Assembly: GCF_029892045.1 (NCBI RefSeq)
Contig: NZ_CP120368.1
Location: 1,796,001-1,860,000 of the forward strand
From: Sinorhizobium numidicum
GTDB taxonomy: Bacteria > Pseudomonadota > Alphaproteobacteria > Rhizobiales > Rhizobiaceae
Reading direction: 5' to 3'
DNA: 64,000 bases
The translations under genes were made by a program, and so were the position numbers. Of the stretch, positions 55,034-63,104 are shown one piece after another. The notes under the pieces are model-generated. The model was given only the letters and a program-made list of their open reading frames with translations, was not told where the DNA came from and did no database searches. Position 1 is the first letter of the stretch. The number at the start of each line of letters is the position of its first letter.

Positions 55034-56509
55034 ATGGGTGAAACGATCCAAGATATTCTGGTGACACCGGCGGAAATGACGGCGATCGACAGGGATGCTG
55101 CCCGTTCCGGCATCGACAGCTTCGCGCTTATGCGTTCGGCAGGAATGGCGGTGTCGGCGGCGGCGTTGCGGCTCTTTCCTGCGGCGCTTCGCTTCGTTGC
55201 TCTATGCGGCCCGGGCAATAACGGCGGCGACGGCTATGTAGCGGCTGGCGCCCTGGCGGACAGCGGCGCGAACGTCACCGTTTTTGCGCTCGGCGACCCA
55301 AAAGCGTTGAAGGGTGATGCCGCGCGGGCGCACCGCGCGTGCTCGCTGGCTGCATCGCCTGCCGAAACCTATGAGCCGCAGCCAGGCGACGTCGTCATCG
55401 ACGCGTTATTCGGCGCGGGGCTCGCCCGCGATCTGCCCGAACAGGTGAAGGAGATCGTCGAGCGCGTGACTGGGAACGGGACCCCGGTGCTCGCCGTCGA
55501 TCTGCCCTCGGGCATCGACGGGCATACCGGCGGTGTGCGCGGCTCAAGCTTCATCGCCGCGCACACCGTCACTTTCATGGCGCTGAAGCCCGGGCATCTC
55601 CTGATGCCGGGGCGAGCCCGCAGCGGCACCGTCGAAATATTCGATATCGGCATTCCGGCGCGGCTGGTCGCTGCGCGAGCCGGGAACTTGCGGCTCAATA
55701 CGCCAAGAAGCTGGGCGCACTATGTCAGTGCACTCGATCCGGCCACGCACAAATACAAACGGGGTCACCTCGGCGTGCTTTCGGGCGGGGAGCTCTCGAC
55801 CGGCGCTGCGCGTCTGTCGGCTGCAGCCGGTCTCAGGGCCGGCGCTGGCCTCGTGACGCTTGCCTCGCCGTCAAAAGCGCTCGCTGTCAACGCGTCGCAC
55901 CTCACCGCCGTGATGCTCAAGGAAATAAAGGATGCCGGCGATCTCTCCGGATGGCTGCAGGACAAGCGGTTGAACGCATTCGTGCTTGGCCCCGGCTTCG
56001 GCATCGGCAAGAAGGCGAGGGACTTTGCCCTGATGCTTTGCGACCGGGCACTCGTCCTTGATGCCGATGGGATGAGCTCCTTTCGAGAGGGGAGAGCCGA
56101 GCTCTTCGAAAAAATAGCAAGCAGCGGCGGGGAGGTGGTCATGACACCGCACGAGGGCGAGTTCGCGCGCCTCTTTCCCGAGATCGCCGCGGACGCTGCT
56201 TTGTCGAAAATAGAAAAGGCGCAAGCCGCCGCCAGACTGAGCCATGCGGTGATCGTCTATAAAGGCCCGGACACGGTTGTCGCAGCGCCCCGCGGCCGCT
56301 GCGTCGTCAACACGAACGCCCCGCCCTGGCTTGCCACGGCAGGCTCCGGCGACGTGCTGGCCGGCATCATAGGCGCCCATCTGGCGCAGGGATTTCCGGC
56401 CTTCGAAGCGGCGGCCGCTGCGGTCTGGCGCCACGGCGAGGCCGGAACCGAGGCCGGCCGCGGCATGACGGCCGAGACGCTGGTAGAAAACATACCGCCG
56501 CTTGCATGA
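55034..56509 (+). CDS. nnr: Bifunctional NAD(P)HX epimerase/dehydratase
   Basis: This roughly 491-residue repair enzyme fuses NnrE and NnrD. The N-terminal epimerase (about 1-215) has LVTPAEMTAIDRDAARSG and LCGPGNNGGDGYVAAGAL. The C-terminal ADP/ATP-dependent dehydratase (about 230-480) has GHLGVLSGGELSTGAARLSAAAGLRAGAG, VVMTPHEGEFARL and NTNAPPWLATAGSGDVLAGIIGA. It restores damaged (hydrated) NAD(P)H. The start is uncertain: 55034 fits family alignment, but ATG 54977 or TTG 54968 are possible and none has a strong ribosome-binding site. Confidence 0.92.
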   Translation: MGETIQDILVTPAEMTAIDRDAARSGIDSFALMRSAGMAVSAAALRLFPAALRFVALCGPGNNGGDGYVAAGALADSGANVTVFALGDPKALKGDAARAHRACSLAASPAETYEPQPGDVVIDALFGAGLARDLPEQVKEIVERVTGNGTPVLAVDLPSGIDGHTGGVRGSSFIAAHTVTFMALKPGHLLMPGRARSGTVEIFDIGIPARLVAARAGNLRLNTPRSWAHYVSALDPATHKYKRGHLGVLSGGELSTGAARLSAAAGLRAGAGLVTLASPSKALAVNASHLTAVMLKEIKDAGDLSGWLQDKRLNAFVLGPGFGIGKKARDFALMLCDRALVLDADGMSSFREGRAELFEKIASSGGEVVMTPHEGEFARLFPEIAADAALSKIEKAQAAARLSHAVIVYKGPDTVVAAPRGRCVVNTNAPPWLATAGSGDVLAGIIGAHLAQGFPAFEAAAAAVWRHGEAGTEAGRGMTAETLVENIPPLA

Positions 56510-56545
56510 TGGCGGCCGCGCGTCCTCTGGGCGTTATGGACGGCG

Positions 56546-57043
56546 TTAAACGCGCGTACCTTTGGCGATCGGCTCCTGATAGGTGAAGCCCATGTCCCAG
56601 GGGAAATAAATCCAGGTGTCCTGGCTGACTTCGGTGACGAACGTATCGACCAGCGGGCGACCTTTGGGCTTTGCGTAAACGGCAGCGAAATGCGCCCTGG
56701 GCAACATCGCACGGACCTCGGCTGCGGTCTTCCCGGTGTCGGTCAGATCGTCGACGATCAGCACGCCTTCGCCGCCGTTCTCGGCGATCTCCGGAGCGAT
56801 GCCCTTGAGCACCTTCATCTGACCCTGCGTGTCGTAGTCGTGATAGGAGGCGACACACACGGTTTCGATCATGCGGATGTTGAGTTCTCGGCTGATAATT
56901 GCCGCGGGCACGAGACCGCCGCGGGTGATGCAGACCATCGCCCGCCATTCCTGTCCGTTATCGGCCAGCCGCCAGGCGAGCGCGCGGGCATCGCGGTGGA
57001 ACTGATCCCAGGATACGGGAAAGGCTTTATCTGGAAGGGACAT
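56546..57043 (-). CDS. gpt: Xanthine (guanine) phosphoribosyltransferase
   Basis: This 165-residue type I phosphoribosyltransferase salvages xanthine and guanine using PRPP. It begins [18 protein letters not shown], as in Gpt, with the flexible-loop region and the PRPP motif [15 protein letters not shown]. It ends [13 protein letters not shown], like enterobacterial Gpt. The ATG at 57043 was chosen by family length; GGAGC lies upstream. Confidence 0.93.
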   Translation of the reverse strand: MSLPDKAFPVSWDQFHRDARALAWRLADNGQEWRAMVCITRGGLVPAAIISRELNIRMIETVCVASYHDYDTQGQMKVLKGIAPEIAENGGEGVLIVDDLTDTGKTAAEVRAMLPRAHFAAVYAKPKGRPLVDTFVTEVSQDTWIYFPWDMGFTYQEPIAKGTRV

Positions 57044-57258
57044 AGGCGGCTCCGGCTTTTCGTCGAACACAGGCGGCGAAGCGCCGCGGCGAACTACTAT
57101 TGGCCGGAAGCGCTCCACCAGATTTTTTTAAATGCAATACCGGCAATGAAGGCCGAAGCGCAAGGGCCGACAGGATCTTCGCAAATCCGGCCTCCGAGGT
57201 TGTCCGCGGGCCAATCGAATGCCGGCCGAAGCGCCAATGCAGCGGCCGACCGGCGATG

Positions 57259-58005
57259 CTAGCGGGACTGGGCAATTGCCTCGATCATTGCCGTTACGTC
57301 GACCTCGGCGGCGGCGAGCGCCACGGCGTCGCGAGCCCGGATGACGATGTCCGTCGAGAAGCTCTTGCCGTCGAACTTCGGATAGGAGCCGATGCTCGTT
57401 TCTGGATGATTCCTTTGAACCTCGGTCAAGGGTCCTCCGATATCGCCTTCGCCGTAGGGCGAACGGACGGTGCGCGACAGGACGGGCGTACCCGTCTCGA
57501 GACTCGGCAGCAAGGTGTCGAGCATCGCCTGAAACACTTGCGGCACCCCGGCCATGACGTAGACATTGCCGACTCTGAATCCGGGCGCGGTCGATACGGG
57601 ATTCGGAATATGGATCGCGCCGGCCGGCATCCGCGCCATCCGTCTCCGCGCCTCCGTGAACTCCATCCCACGACGTTCATACATGGCGCCGAGCAGTTCC
57701 ATCGCTTTCGGATCGTGAATGCAGTTGAGCCCGAATGCCTTTGCCATGGCGTCGGCGGTAATATCGTCATGCGTCGGGCCGATGCCGCCTGACGTGAAGA
57801 CATGGTCGTAGCGCTGGCGCAAGGCATTGACGGCGTCAACGATTGCCTCTTCGTCGTCGGCCACGATGCGAACCTCACGTAGGTCGATTCCGATCATGGT
57901 CAGCATCTCGGCCAAATGGCCGATGTTCTTGTCCTTGGTTCGGCCGGAGAGAAGCTCATCGCCAATGGCGAGCATGGCGGCCGTGACGATCCTGGTGTTA
58001 CTCAT
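57259..58005 (-). CDS. CinA-like molybdopterin-binding-domain protein
   Basis: This 248-residue protein is the N-terminal (COG1058/MoCF) half of CinA only. It shows AAMLAIGDELLSGRTKDKNIG, HVFTSGGIGPTHDDITADAMAKAFG and NPVSTAPGFRVGNVYVMAGVPQVFQAML. The deamidase half is absent, as in many alphaproteobacteria where it is separate. Related enzymes hydrolyse ADP-ribose or nucleotide derivatives in pyridine nucleotide recycling. The start is ATG 58005 (MSNTRIVTAAM). Confidence 0.9.
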   Translation of the reverse strand: MSNTRIVTAAMLAIGDELLSGRTKDKNIGHLAEMLTMIGIDLREVRIVADDEEAIVDAVNALRQRYDHVFTSGGIGPTHDDITADAMAKAFGLNCIHDPKAMELLGAMYERRGMEFTEARRRMARMPAGAIHIPNPVSTAPGFRVGNVYVMAGVPQVFQAMLDTLLPSLETGTPVLSRTVRSPYGEGDIGGPLTEVQRNHPETSIGSYPKFDGKSFSTDIVIRARDAVALAAAEVDVTAMIEAIAQSR

Positions 58006-58165
58006 TTGTGCTCCGGCGATATCGGGATCGTCTCGTGCGATCTCATCAGGGTTGAAAGGCTGAACAGTCTGTCGACGTCCATTTCCTGGCGACAGCATGA
58101 CTTTTGATAAATCCTGCCGGCCACGGCGATCAAGCGGAATTGCCCGAAATCGAAGGAGCACTATC

Positions 58166-58207
58166 GTGGCTAAGATATTGGTTCACTATTCCGAGCACCG
58201 AGAGTAA
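58166..58207 (+). CDS. Possible 13-residue leader peptide
   Basis: GTG at 58166 is preceded by AAGGAG at 58153-58158 (7-nt spacing) and opens a 13-codon frame (MAKILVHYSEHRE, stop TAA). A hairpin with a T-run follows 48 nt later. It may be a leader peptide, the coding part of a small RNA, or chance. Confidence 0.25.
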   Translation: MAKILVHYSEHRE

Positions 58208-58255
58208 TTTCGATCATCAGGGCGAGGTTTGGCAGCGGGAGGCGGCTCTCAAAAG

Positions 58256-58276
58256 TGGCGCAGCCGCGCCATTTTT
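58256..58276 (+). terminator. Orphan intrinsic terminator
   Basis: TGGCGC-AGCC-GCGCCA followed by TTTTT, and preceded by AAAAG, lies in the gene-free stretch 58006-58390. No CDS ends just upstream on the plus strand, so it would end a short untranslated or leader RNA starting within about 58010-58200. Confidence 0.6.
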
Positions 58277-58390
58277 GCTAACATCGCTCCGTTCGGCATG
58301 TAAGTGCCAGAGGCAAGGAGGAGCAACGAGGACCGTGTGGCACGGTCATCGGGGACAGGGGCAGTCCCTGGAAATCCACGGGAGTGAAGA

Positions 58391-58633
58391 ATGGCACGGA
58401 TCATTTATTCGATCGTTCCACACGACGGAGGCTGGGCCTACAGGGCTGCCGACGTATATTCAGAGACCTTTCCCACTCGCGAGGAGGCCCTGGAAGCTGC
58501 AAAGATCGCAGCGGCCGAACAGCAAGTCGGTGGCGACGATGAGGAAATCAGCTTCCAGGACGAAAACGGAATCTGGCACTTCGAGCACGCCGATGGGGGC
58601 GATCGACCCGAAGCAACAGTCGAGGATGGCTGA
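58391..58633 (+). CDS. Small DUF2188-like protein
   Basis: This 80-residue acidic protein starts with a beta strand-rich segment (RIIYSIVPHDGGWAYRAADVYSETFPTREEALEAAKIAAAEQQ) resembling DUF2188, a small domain of unknown function. An acidic tail follows. The HDGGWAYR and TREEALEAA pattern supports a real gene. GGGAG precedes the ATG by 6 nt. Confidence 0.72.
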   Translation: MARIIYSIVPHDGGWAYRAADVYSETFPTREEALEAAKIAAAEQQVGGDDEEISFQDENGIWHFEHADGGDRPEATVEDG

Positions 58634-58723
58634 TGATGTTTGGAAGGGGCAGTTGCGTTCCGGCATGTGTCGCCCCTGAATATGCCGTCCACGTACGCGG
58701 CAATAACGCGACGGAGGATTTCC

Positions 58724-58942
58724 ATGCACTACAGCGTACAGATCTTCACCTGGACCCCCCGTCAGGGTGTTCATCAGGTTGGATCGGTCATCGAAGTCGA
58801 CGCGCCCAATCCCAAGGCGGCGGCAGTATCGCTGCTCGGCTTGCGGCTTGACGATACAGGCAAGTCGTCAAAACTGGCGGTGAGGGTCTGGCGTAGCGAA
58901 GATGCCTCCCATGCCGATTGTGATTGCTTCTACTATCACTGA
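58724..58942 (+). CDS. Small conserved-type hypothetical protein
   Basis: This 72-residue product (MHYSVQIFTWTPRQGVHQ, then VIEVDAPNPKAAAVSLLGL, ending HADCDCFYYH) has an alternating strand-helix pattern and a Cys/His-containing tail. A good GGAGG lies 6 nt before the ATG at 58724. No family is recognised. It is 90 bp after the DUF2188-like gene on the same strand. Confidence 0.6.
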   Translation: MHYSVQIFTWTPRQGVHQVGSVIEVDAPNPKAAAVSLLGLRLDDTGKSSKLAVRVWRSEDASHADCDCFYYH

Positions 58943-59116
58943 CGGACTTTGAGTTCCTGCGATAGGGCTTCTTCGGTGAATGGAAGAGCATTTGCCGCAT
59001 GATCGCCATTGCGCGAAGGCGAATGGTGAAGGTCGGCATGCGTGCAGGAGATAGACGGTAGGCAAACCCAAAAGATTAGCCGTCCGCATTATGGATGCAG
59101 GTGCAAATCGTCCCCG

Positions 59117-59287
59117 TCAGGACGGCTTGCCGGCAGGCACCAGTCTCCAGTTCTGTCCGGCGAATTCCTGCGCACGCAGTTCGGCCTGCCGGGCCTGGAT
59201 GGCACTGGCAAAAGCCTCCTTCATCGCGTTAATGGTGCGGCGCCTTTCAGCAAGTTCATCGTACTCGGGCCGAGCCTCCGTCGTCAT
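59117..59287 (-). CDS. 56-residue protein coupled to upstream small gene
   Basis: ATG at 59287 overlaps the stop of the upstream ORF (ATGA), and the frame runs 56 codons (MTTEARPEYDELAERRRTIN, then helical AMKEAFASAIQARQAELRAQEF, ending LVPAGKPS). It is predicted to be helical and soluble. The 4-bp overlap with the neighbour is the main evidence that both are genes. Function is unknown. Confidence 0.55.
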   Translation of the reverse strand: MTTEARPEYDELAERRRTINAMKEAFASAIQARQAELRAQEFAGQNWRLVPAGKPS

Positions 59288-59544
59288 GCCGGTCTCCGTT
59301 CCCGATGAGATCGGCTGACGAACGAGCGGCCAGCGAGAAGAAGCAGCCGCTCATCGGTTGTACCCGCCTGAAATTCTTGGATCAGCATTCTGCCGCATCG
59401 TTGCGCCTGTGCGCTCTCGCGCGGCCATCTGTACTCGTAGCAAAGGCGGTCGAACACCCTCTGAAGCGCTTGGAGGTCCTCCGGGAGCAAAGGTATGCTG
59501 TTGAAAGCTTGCAATGGACGCACGCCGTTACCCTCTGCCATCAA
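59284..59544 (-). CDS. Small helical protein
   Basis: This ORF of 85-86 residues has an amphipathic helical pattern (EDLQALQRVFDRLCYEYRWPRESAQAQRCGRMLIQEFQAGTTDERLLLLAG), like small rhizobial proteins of unknown function. Start is ATG 59541 (or TTG 59544), with no clear ribosome-binding site. It is coupled by 4 bp to the 56-residue gene downstream. Confidence 0.6.
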   Translation of the reverse strand: MMAEGNGVRPLQAFNSIPLLPEDLQALQRVFDRLCYEYRWPRESAQAQRCGRMLIQEFQAGTTDERLLLLAGRSFVSRSHRERRPA

Positions 59545-59834
59545 TGCAAGGACATTTTCGAAGCGACCCTACATTGCCAGCAACGCGAAATGATTGAACC
59601 CCTGACGAATCAGGGGTTCGTGCAATTTTGCGAGGAGCGTGCTCTGCGCATGGCGAAAATCAAGCAACCGTTCTGACCTCACACGGCACGACACATTGGC
59701 GAATTCCTAACCGAGGCATTGCTGCAAATTGGGCGCCACTATTGGTAGAGTCGAGACACACGAGATGATTAGGAGAATGGCAACGCCATGATGGGTTTCA
59801 GTTAGGCAGGAAGGGTCACCTGACTACGCGGCGA

Positions 59835-60068
59835 TTATCCGCGCCGCCGCGCTCTGATTTTTGATAATCTTTTCGGTGGGTCGATGAATAGCACCAGTAC
59901 AACTGCGAATGCTACGAGTATGTATGCAGGAATTCCTGTTGCTGCACTGACAAAAGCAGCAATCACCATAGCGCTCCCGATGTAGATTCCGATCGATAGG
60001 GGGCTGGATATTATTCGCCATAGAAAGTCAGAGACATGCTTTTTCCACCTGATGTCTGAGATTGCCAT
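59835..60068 (-). CDS. Small membrane protein
   Basis: From ATG 60068 the 77-residue product starts with a basic amphipathic segment (MAISDIRWKKHVSDFLWRIISS). It continues with two adjacent hydrophobic helices (IGIYIGSAMVIAAFVSAA; AYILVAFAVVLVLFI) and a very basic tail (KRLSKIRARRRG). This is a plausible two-TM inner-membrane peptide. The ribosome-binding site is weak. The open frame continues upstream to 60536, but that part is antisense to tRNA-Leu and not believed. Confidence 0.5.
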   Translation of the reverse strand: MAISDIRWKKHVSDFLWRIISSPLSIGIYIGSAMVIAAFVSAATGIPAYILVAFAVVLVLFIDPPKRLSKIRARRRG

Positions 60069-60441
60069 GAGTAAAGATCCCGATAGACGTGCCTTGAATG
60101 GTCGATAGACCGTGATTTGTCGGTCCGCTATGGGTTCTTCAATATGTGCCGGGCGGAGCATATGGCAACCGGTCTCAGACCTTTGGCGACCAAACGCACA
60201 CTGGCGCCGGACTAAGGTCCGTATGGATCTAAGATGATGAGATCCTTGGCCCCAAAAATGCCAAGCGAGCCGCTGCGCAGCTGTCTGCGAAACAAACGGC
60301 GCCCCTCGATCCGCTGCCGGAGCGGGTCGACCTTGCTGGCGCCGCTCGCATCGAAGCCGCCGGTCGGGTTTGCAGAACGCAAAGGAACGCTGCAAAACAT
60401 TCCCTTGACTGAATCGTGTAAGTGTTTGATTTAGGCCGCGA
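60069..60441. other. Gene-free stretch before tRNA-Leu
   Basis: No supported gene. A possible tRNA promoter has CTTGACT as -35 (60405-60410) and a poor -10 (GATTTA, 60428-60433) at 17-bp spacing. GATCC/GGATC inverted fragments near 60234-60245 have no clear meaning. Confidence 0.35.
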
Positions 60442-60526
60442 GCGGACGTGGCGAAACTGGTAGACGCAAGGGACTTAAAATCCCTCGGGCTTGCCCGTAC
60501 GGGTTCGATCCCCGTCGTCCGCACCA
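60442..60526 (+). tRNA. tRNA-Leu (anticodon TAA)
   Basis: This 85-nt gene has acceptor arms GCGGACG / CGTCCGC and anticodon stem GGGA-CTTAAAA-TCCC, giving TAA. It has a long variable arm (CGGGCTTGCCCG), the T-loop GGTTCGATCCC and an encoded CCA (60524-60526). Confidence 0.97.
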
Positions 60527-60552
60527 ATGTCGCCAATGCGGCGGTTCATTTA

Positions 60553-60812
60553 TCATGCCGCAACCCTCTCCAGCACTGTCTGGAGTTCTCTGAGATCGCG
60601 ATTTCGCGGAAGCGTGACTGGTTCTCCGGATTCTCGTCGTGTTCGAACGACCATGTGAGCGCGTGCGGGCGTAGACGCCCCAACTGCCGGCTGCAAGTGC
60701 GGGCACGATATCAGACTTGAGCGAATTGACGACCATAAGGCTCTTCGCCGGCCCATCGCCCGTGTCGCGAGAATATTCGCTCATAGGTCGCCACTGTCTT
60801 GTCGTCGCGCAT
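60553..60812 (-). pseudogene. Decayed C-terminal fragment of a HAD-family hydrolase
   Basis: Read on the minus strand in three frames, the segments DDKTVATYERIFSRHG, KSLMVVNSLKSDIVPALAAG then SWGVY, HALTWSFEHDENPENQSRFREIA and DLRELQTVLERVAA join into one HAD C-terminus. The (N)S.KSD motif III/IV region of pyrimidine-nucleotidase-like HAD proteins is visible. Three single-base shifts separate them: an extra C in CACGGGCGATGG, a lost base after TAC-G, and a lost base in ATCGC-GATCTC. The N-terminal half with the catalytic Asp is missing. It lies between tRNA-Leu and an exported-protein gene. Confidence 0.75.
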
Positions 60813-60818
60813 CGGTCT

Positions 60819-61409
60819 CTAAGGTGCGGCGATCTTGAACGGCTGGTCTATGCTTGCACTCTTGCCGCTGTTGACGTCGTTGAAGCGGAAACGCAAGACA
60901 TAGTCGCCGGATGGAGCGCCCGTCACATCAATGGTCAGTGTCGAGTATATCTCCTGATTGCGCAGATAGCCTCTGAACGTGAAATCGCCAAAGGCCTTCT
61001 GGCTGGCAAGGACTTCGCCCTTGGGATTGAGGATGTCGAAATCAACGGTGAAGCGGGTTTCGAGCTTGCCCTTGGCGCTCGCTTCCTTCCATGTAAGGCC
61101 AACGGGCTCCACATAGGATACCAGCGCCTCGCCGGCCTTGAAGACCGCATCGCCCTTAGGCTCGTACATCGCATAGCCTGCCGGTTCGCCGGTGACGAAG
61201 ACAGCCTTGCCGATCGCGAAGGGGAGCGTCTGGGAAAAATCGCTCACCGCCTGACGCAACGTTTCCCGGGCGCCCGCTGCATCGCCCGAGGTTGACTGCT
61301 TTTCGGCCTTCGCTGCCGCATCGGAAAGTGGTCCGGCCAAAGCTCCGGAGTCGGTCAGAACCGCGGTCGCCGCGGCCAGCGCCGCAAGCAAGGACAGGTA
61401 TTTCGGCAT
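60819..61409 (-). CDS. Exported hypothetical protein
   Basis: This 196-residue protein has a signal peptide (MPKYLSLLAALAAATAVLTDSGALAG). The mature beta-rich domain contains YAMYEPKGDAVFKAGEALVSYVEPVGLTW and RFTVDFDILNPKGEVLASQKAFGDFTFRGYLRNQEIYSTLTIDVTGAPSGDYVLRFRFND, reminiscent of immunoglobulin-like periplasmic proteins. No family name is assigned. GGGGGAAGG precedes the ATG at 61409. Confidence 0.75.
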   Translation of the reverse strand: MPKYLSLLAALAAATAVLTDSGALAGPLSDAAAKAEKQSTSGDAAGARETLRQAVSDFSQTLPFAIGKAVFVTGEPAGYAMYEPKGDAVFKAGEALVSYVEPVGLTWKEASAKGKLETRFTVDFDILNPKGEVLASQKAFGDFTFRGYLRNQEIYSTLTIDVTGAPSGDYVLRFRFNDVNSGKSASIDQPFKIAAP

Positions 61410-61490
61410 TGCCTTCCCCCAGTACCCGATCGGCAAGACTTTCGGCATTTGCCACGCCAAGTCAAGACGAGGCCGCGTGTGCGGGTCGGT

Positions 61491-62945
61491 TCAGTGTTTC
61501 CAAAAGATCGGGGTTAGAATGACGAGGACGGTCAGCACTTCAAGGCGACCGAGCAGCATCATCAGTGACAGCAGATAAAGTTCCGGGTCCTGAAGCGTCG
61601 AAAAGTTTCCGGCGGGGCCGACAATGCTGCCGAGGCCGGGGCCGACGTTGGAGAGGCAGGTGATGACGGCGGAGACGGCCGTGACGAGATCGTAGCCGAG
61701 CGCTCCCATCATCAGGCTCCCGAAAACCCAAAGCAGGACATAGGTGATGAAGAAGAGGAAGATCGCGCGCTGCGTATCGGCGTCAACCGTGTTGTCGCCG
61801 TAGCGCACGGCATAGATGGCATTGGGGTAGACGAGCCTGTTCAGTCCGGATCGGATCGCATTGAAGAGCACGACGAACCGATAGGCCTTAATACCGCCGG
61901 CAGTCGACCCGGAGCATCCGCCGATGAAGGTGGCGATGAACGCCGCCATGACGACGAAGGGCCCCCACAAGGTGTAGTCTTCGCTGGCATAGCCGCTGGT
62001 CGACAGGATCGAGGTAATGTTGAAGAATGAATGCGCCAAGGCCAGATCAAATTCGACGCCGTTTACGAGCCGGTGATAGATGGCAACCGAGACCGAAAAT
62101 GCCGTGAGATAGCCCAGAAAAACAATGATCTGCGGATCGCGCAATGCATCGAGCCGACCGCGGACGACGAGCACGATCAGGATCGAGAAAGGCAAGCTGC
62201 ACACCGTCATGAAGAACGTGCTCGTCCACAAAAGAGGAATGCTGCCGAAATAGCCGAAAGATGCGTCATGGGTCGAGAAGCCGCCCGTCGCAACGGTCGA
62301 CATTGCGTGGTTGATCGCGTCGAAGCGGTTCATCCCGGTCATGTTGTAGCCGATCGCGCAGAGGAGGGTGATCGTCACATACACGACGAGAAAGGCGCGG
62401 CTGAAGCTTGCGATGCGGGCAAACGGCTTGTCGCTGATGTCGGAGGATTCCATTTTGAAAAACGACATGCCGCCGACGCGCAGGTAAGGAATGATGAAGA
62501 GGCCGAGAACGACGATCCCGATGCCACCGAGCCAGCAAAGAAGCGAGCGCCAGAGCAGAATGCCGGGTGGCGCATCGTCCAGGCCGACGATGACGGTGGA
62601 GCCGGTCGTCGTCGCCGCAGAAACAGACTCGAAGAGGGCCTGCGCGAAATCAAGATTGAGCGAGGAAAGCCACAACGGGATTGCGCCGACGACTGAAAAG
62701 ACGAGCCACAGCACGTTAACGAGCAGGAAGCCGAATTTCTTGGAGAATGGCGGAGGGCCGGAGCGTGTCGCCATGAAAGTCGTCGCCGACAGGCCGCCGA
62801 TCATGAAGGCCGTCACGCCGAAAACCTGCCAATCCGCATGGCCATAGTAAAGGTCGATCAATGCCGGGATCAGCATCGCGCCGGAAAGATAAAAACCGAG
62901 AATCGCCGCGATATGGACAGCGTGCCGGATCAGGGTTGCATTCAA
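61491..62945 (-). CDS. trkH: TrkH/KtrB-family potassium uptake protein
   Basis: This 484-residue channel-like K+ transporter has four M-P-M repeats. The filter loops read SAATTTGSTVI (first), STVATGGFSTHD (second), TSILSTSGYASED (third) and CLSNVGPGLGSI (fourth), each with the conserved filter glycine. It needs a cytoplasmic TrkA/KtrA regulator, which is not encoded nearby. The N-terminal start follows a helix pair (IAAILGFYLSGAMLIPALIDL). Single gene opposite ilvA. Confidence 0.93.
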   Translation of the reverse strand: MNATLIRHAVHIAAILGFYLSGAMLIPALIDLYYGHADWQVFGVTAFMIGGLSATTFMATRSGPPPFSKKFGFLLVNVLWLVFSVVGAIPLWLSSLNLDFAQALFESVSAATTTGSTVIVGLDDAPPGILLWRSLLCWLGGIGIVVLGLFIIPYLRVGGMSFFKMESSDISDKPFARIASFSRAFLVVYVTITLLCAIGYNMTGMNRFDAINHAMSTVATGGFSTHDASFGYFGSIPLLWTSTFFMTVCSLPFSILIVLVVRGRLDALRDPQIIVFLGYLTAFSVSVAIYHRLVNGVEFDLALAHSFFNITSILSTSGYASEDYTLWGPFVVMAAFIATFIGGCSGSTAGGIKAYRFVVLFNAIRSGLNRLVYPNAIYAVRYGDNTVDADTQRAIFLFFITYVLLWVFGSLMMGALGYDLVTAVSAVITCLSNVGPGLGSIVGPAGNFSTLQDPELYLLSLMMLLGRLEVLTVLVILTPIFWKH

Positions 62946-63104
62946 GCTGGGATTTCCCGGGAACAGTTGTCTTAGAACTCAGTGATCGCTCGGTGCTCAA
63001 GCAATAGTGGCTTGCGCGATCGATTCGTGTCAAATCGATGGCCTAGGGCGCAACAATATGCAATAGCGGCGACCATCGGCAAACCCAGTGGATGATGTCA
63101 CGTG

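Noticed and set aside
60069..60536. N-terminal extension of the small membrane protein to a 233-residue protein
   Set aside because: The first 30 residues are the antisense translation of tRNA-Leu, and the rest up to 60069 has no hydrophobic, domain or codon pattern of a protein. Only the part from 60068 is kept.
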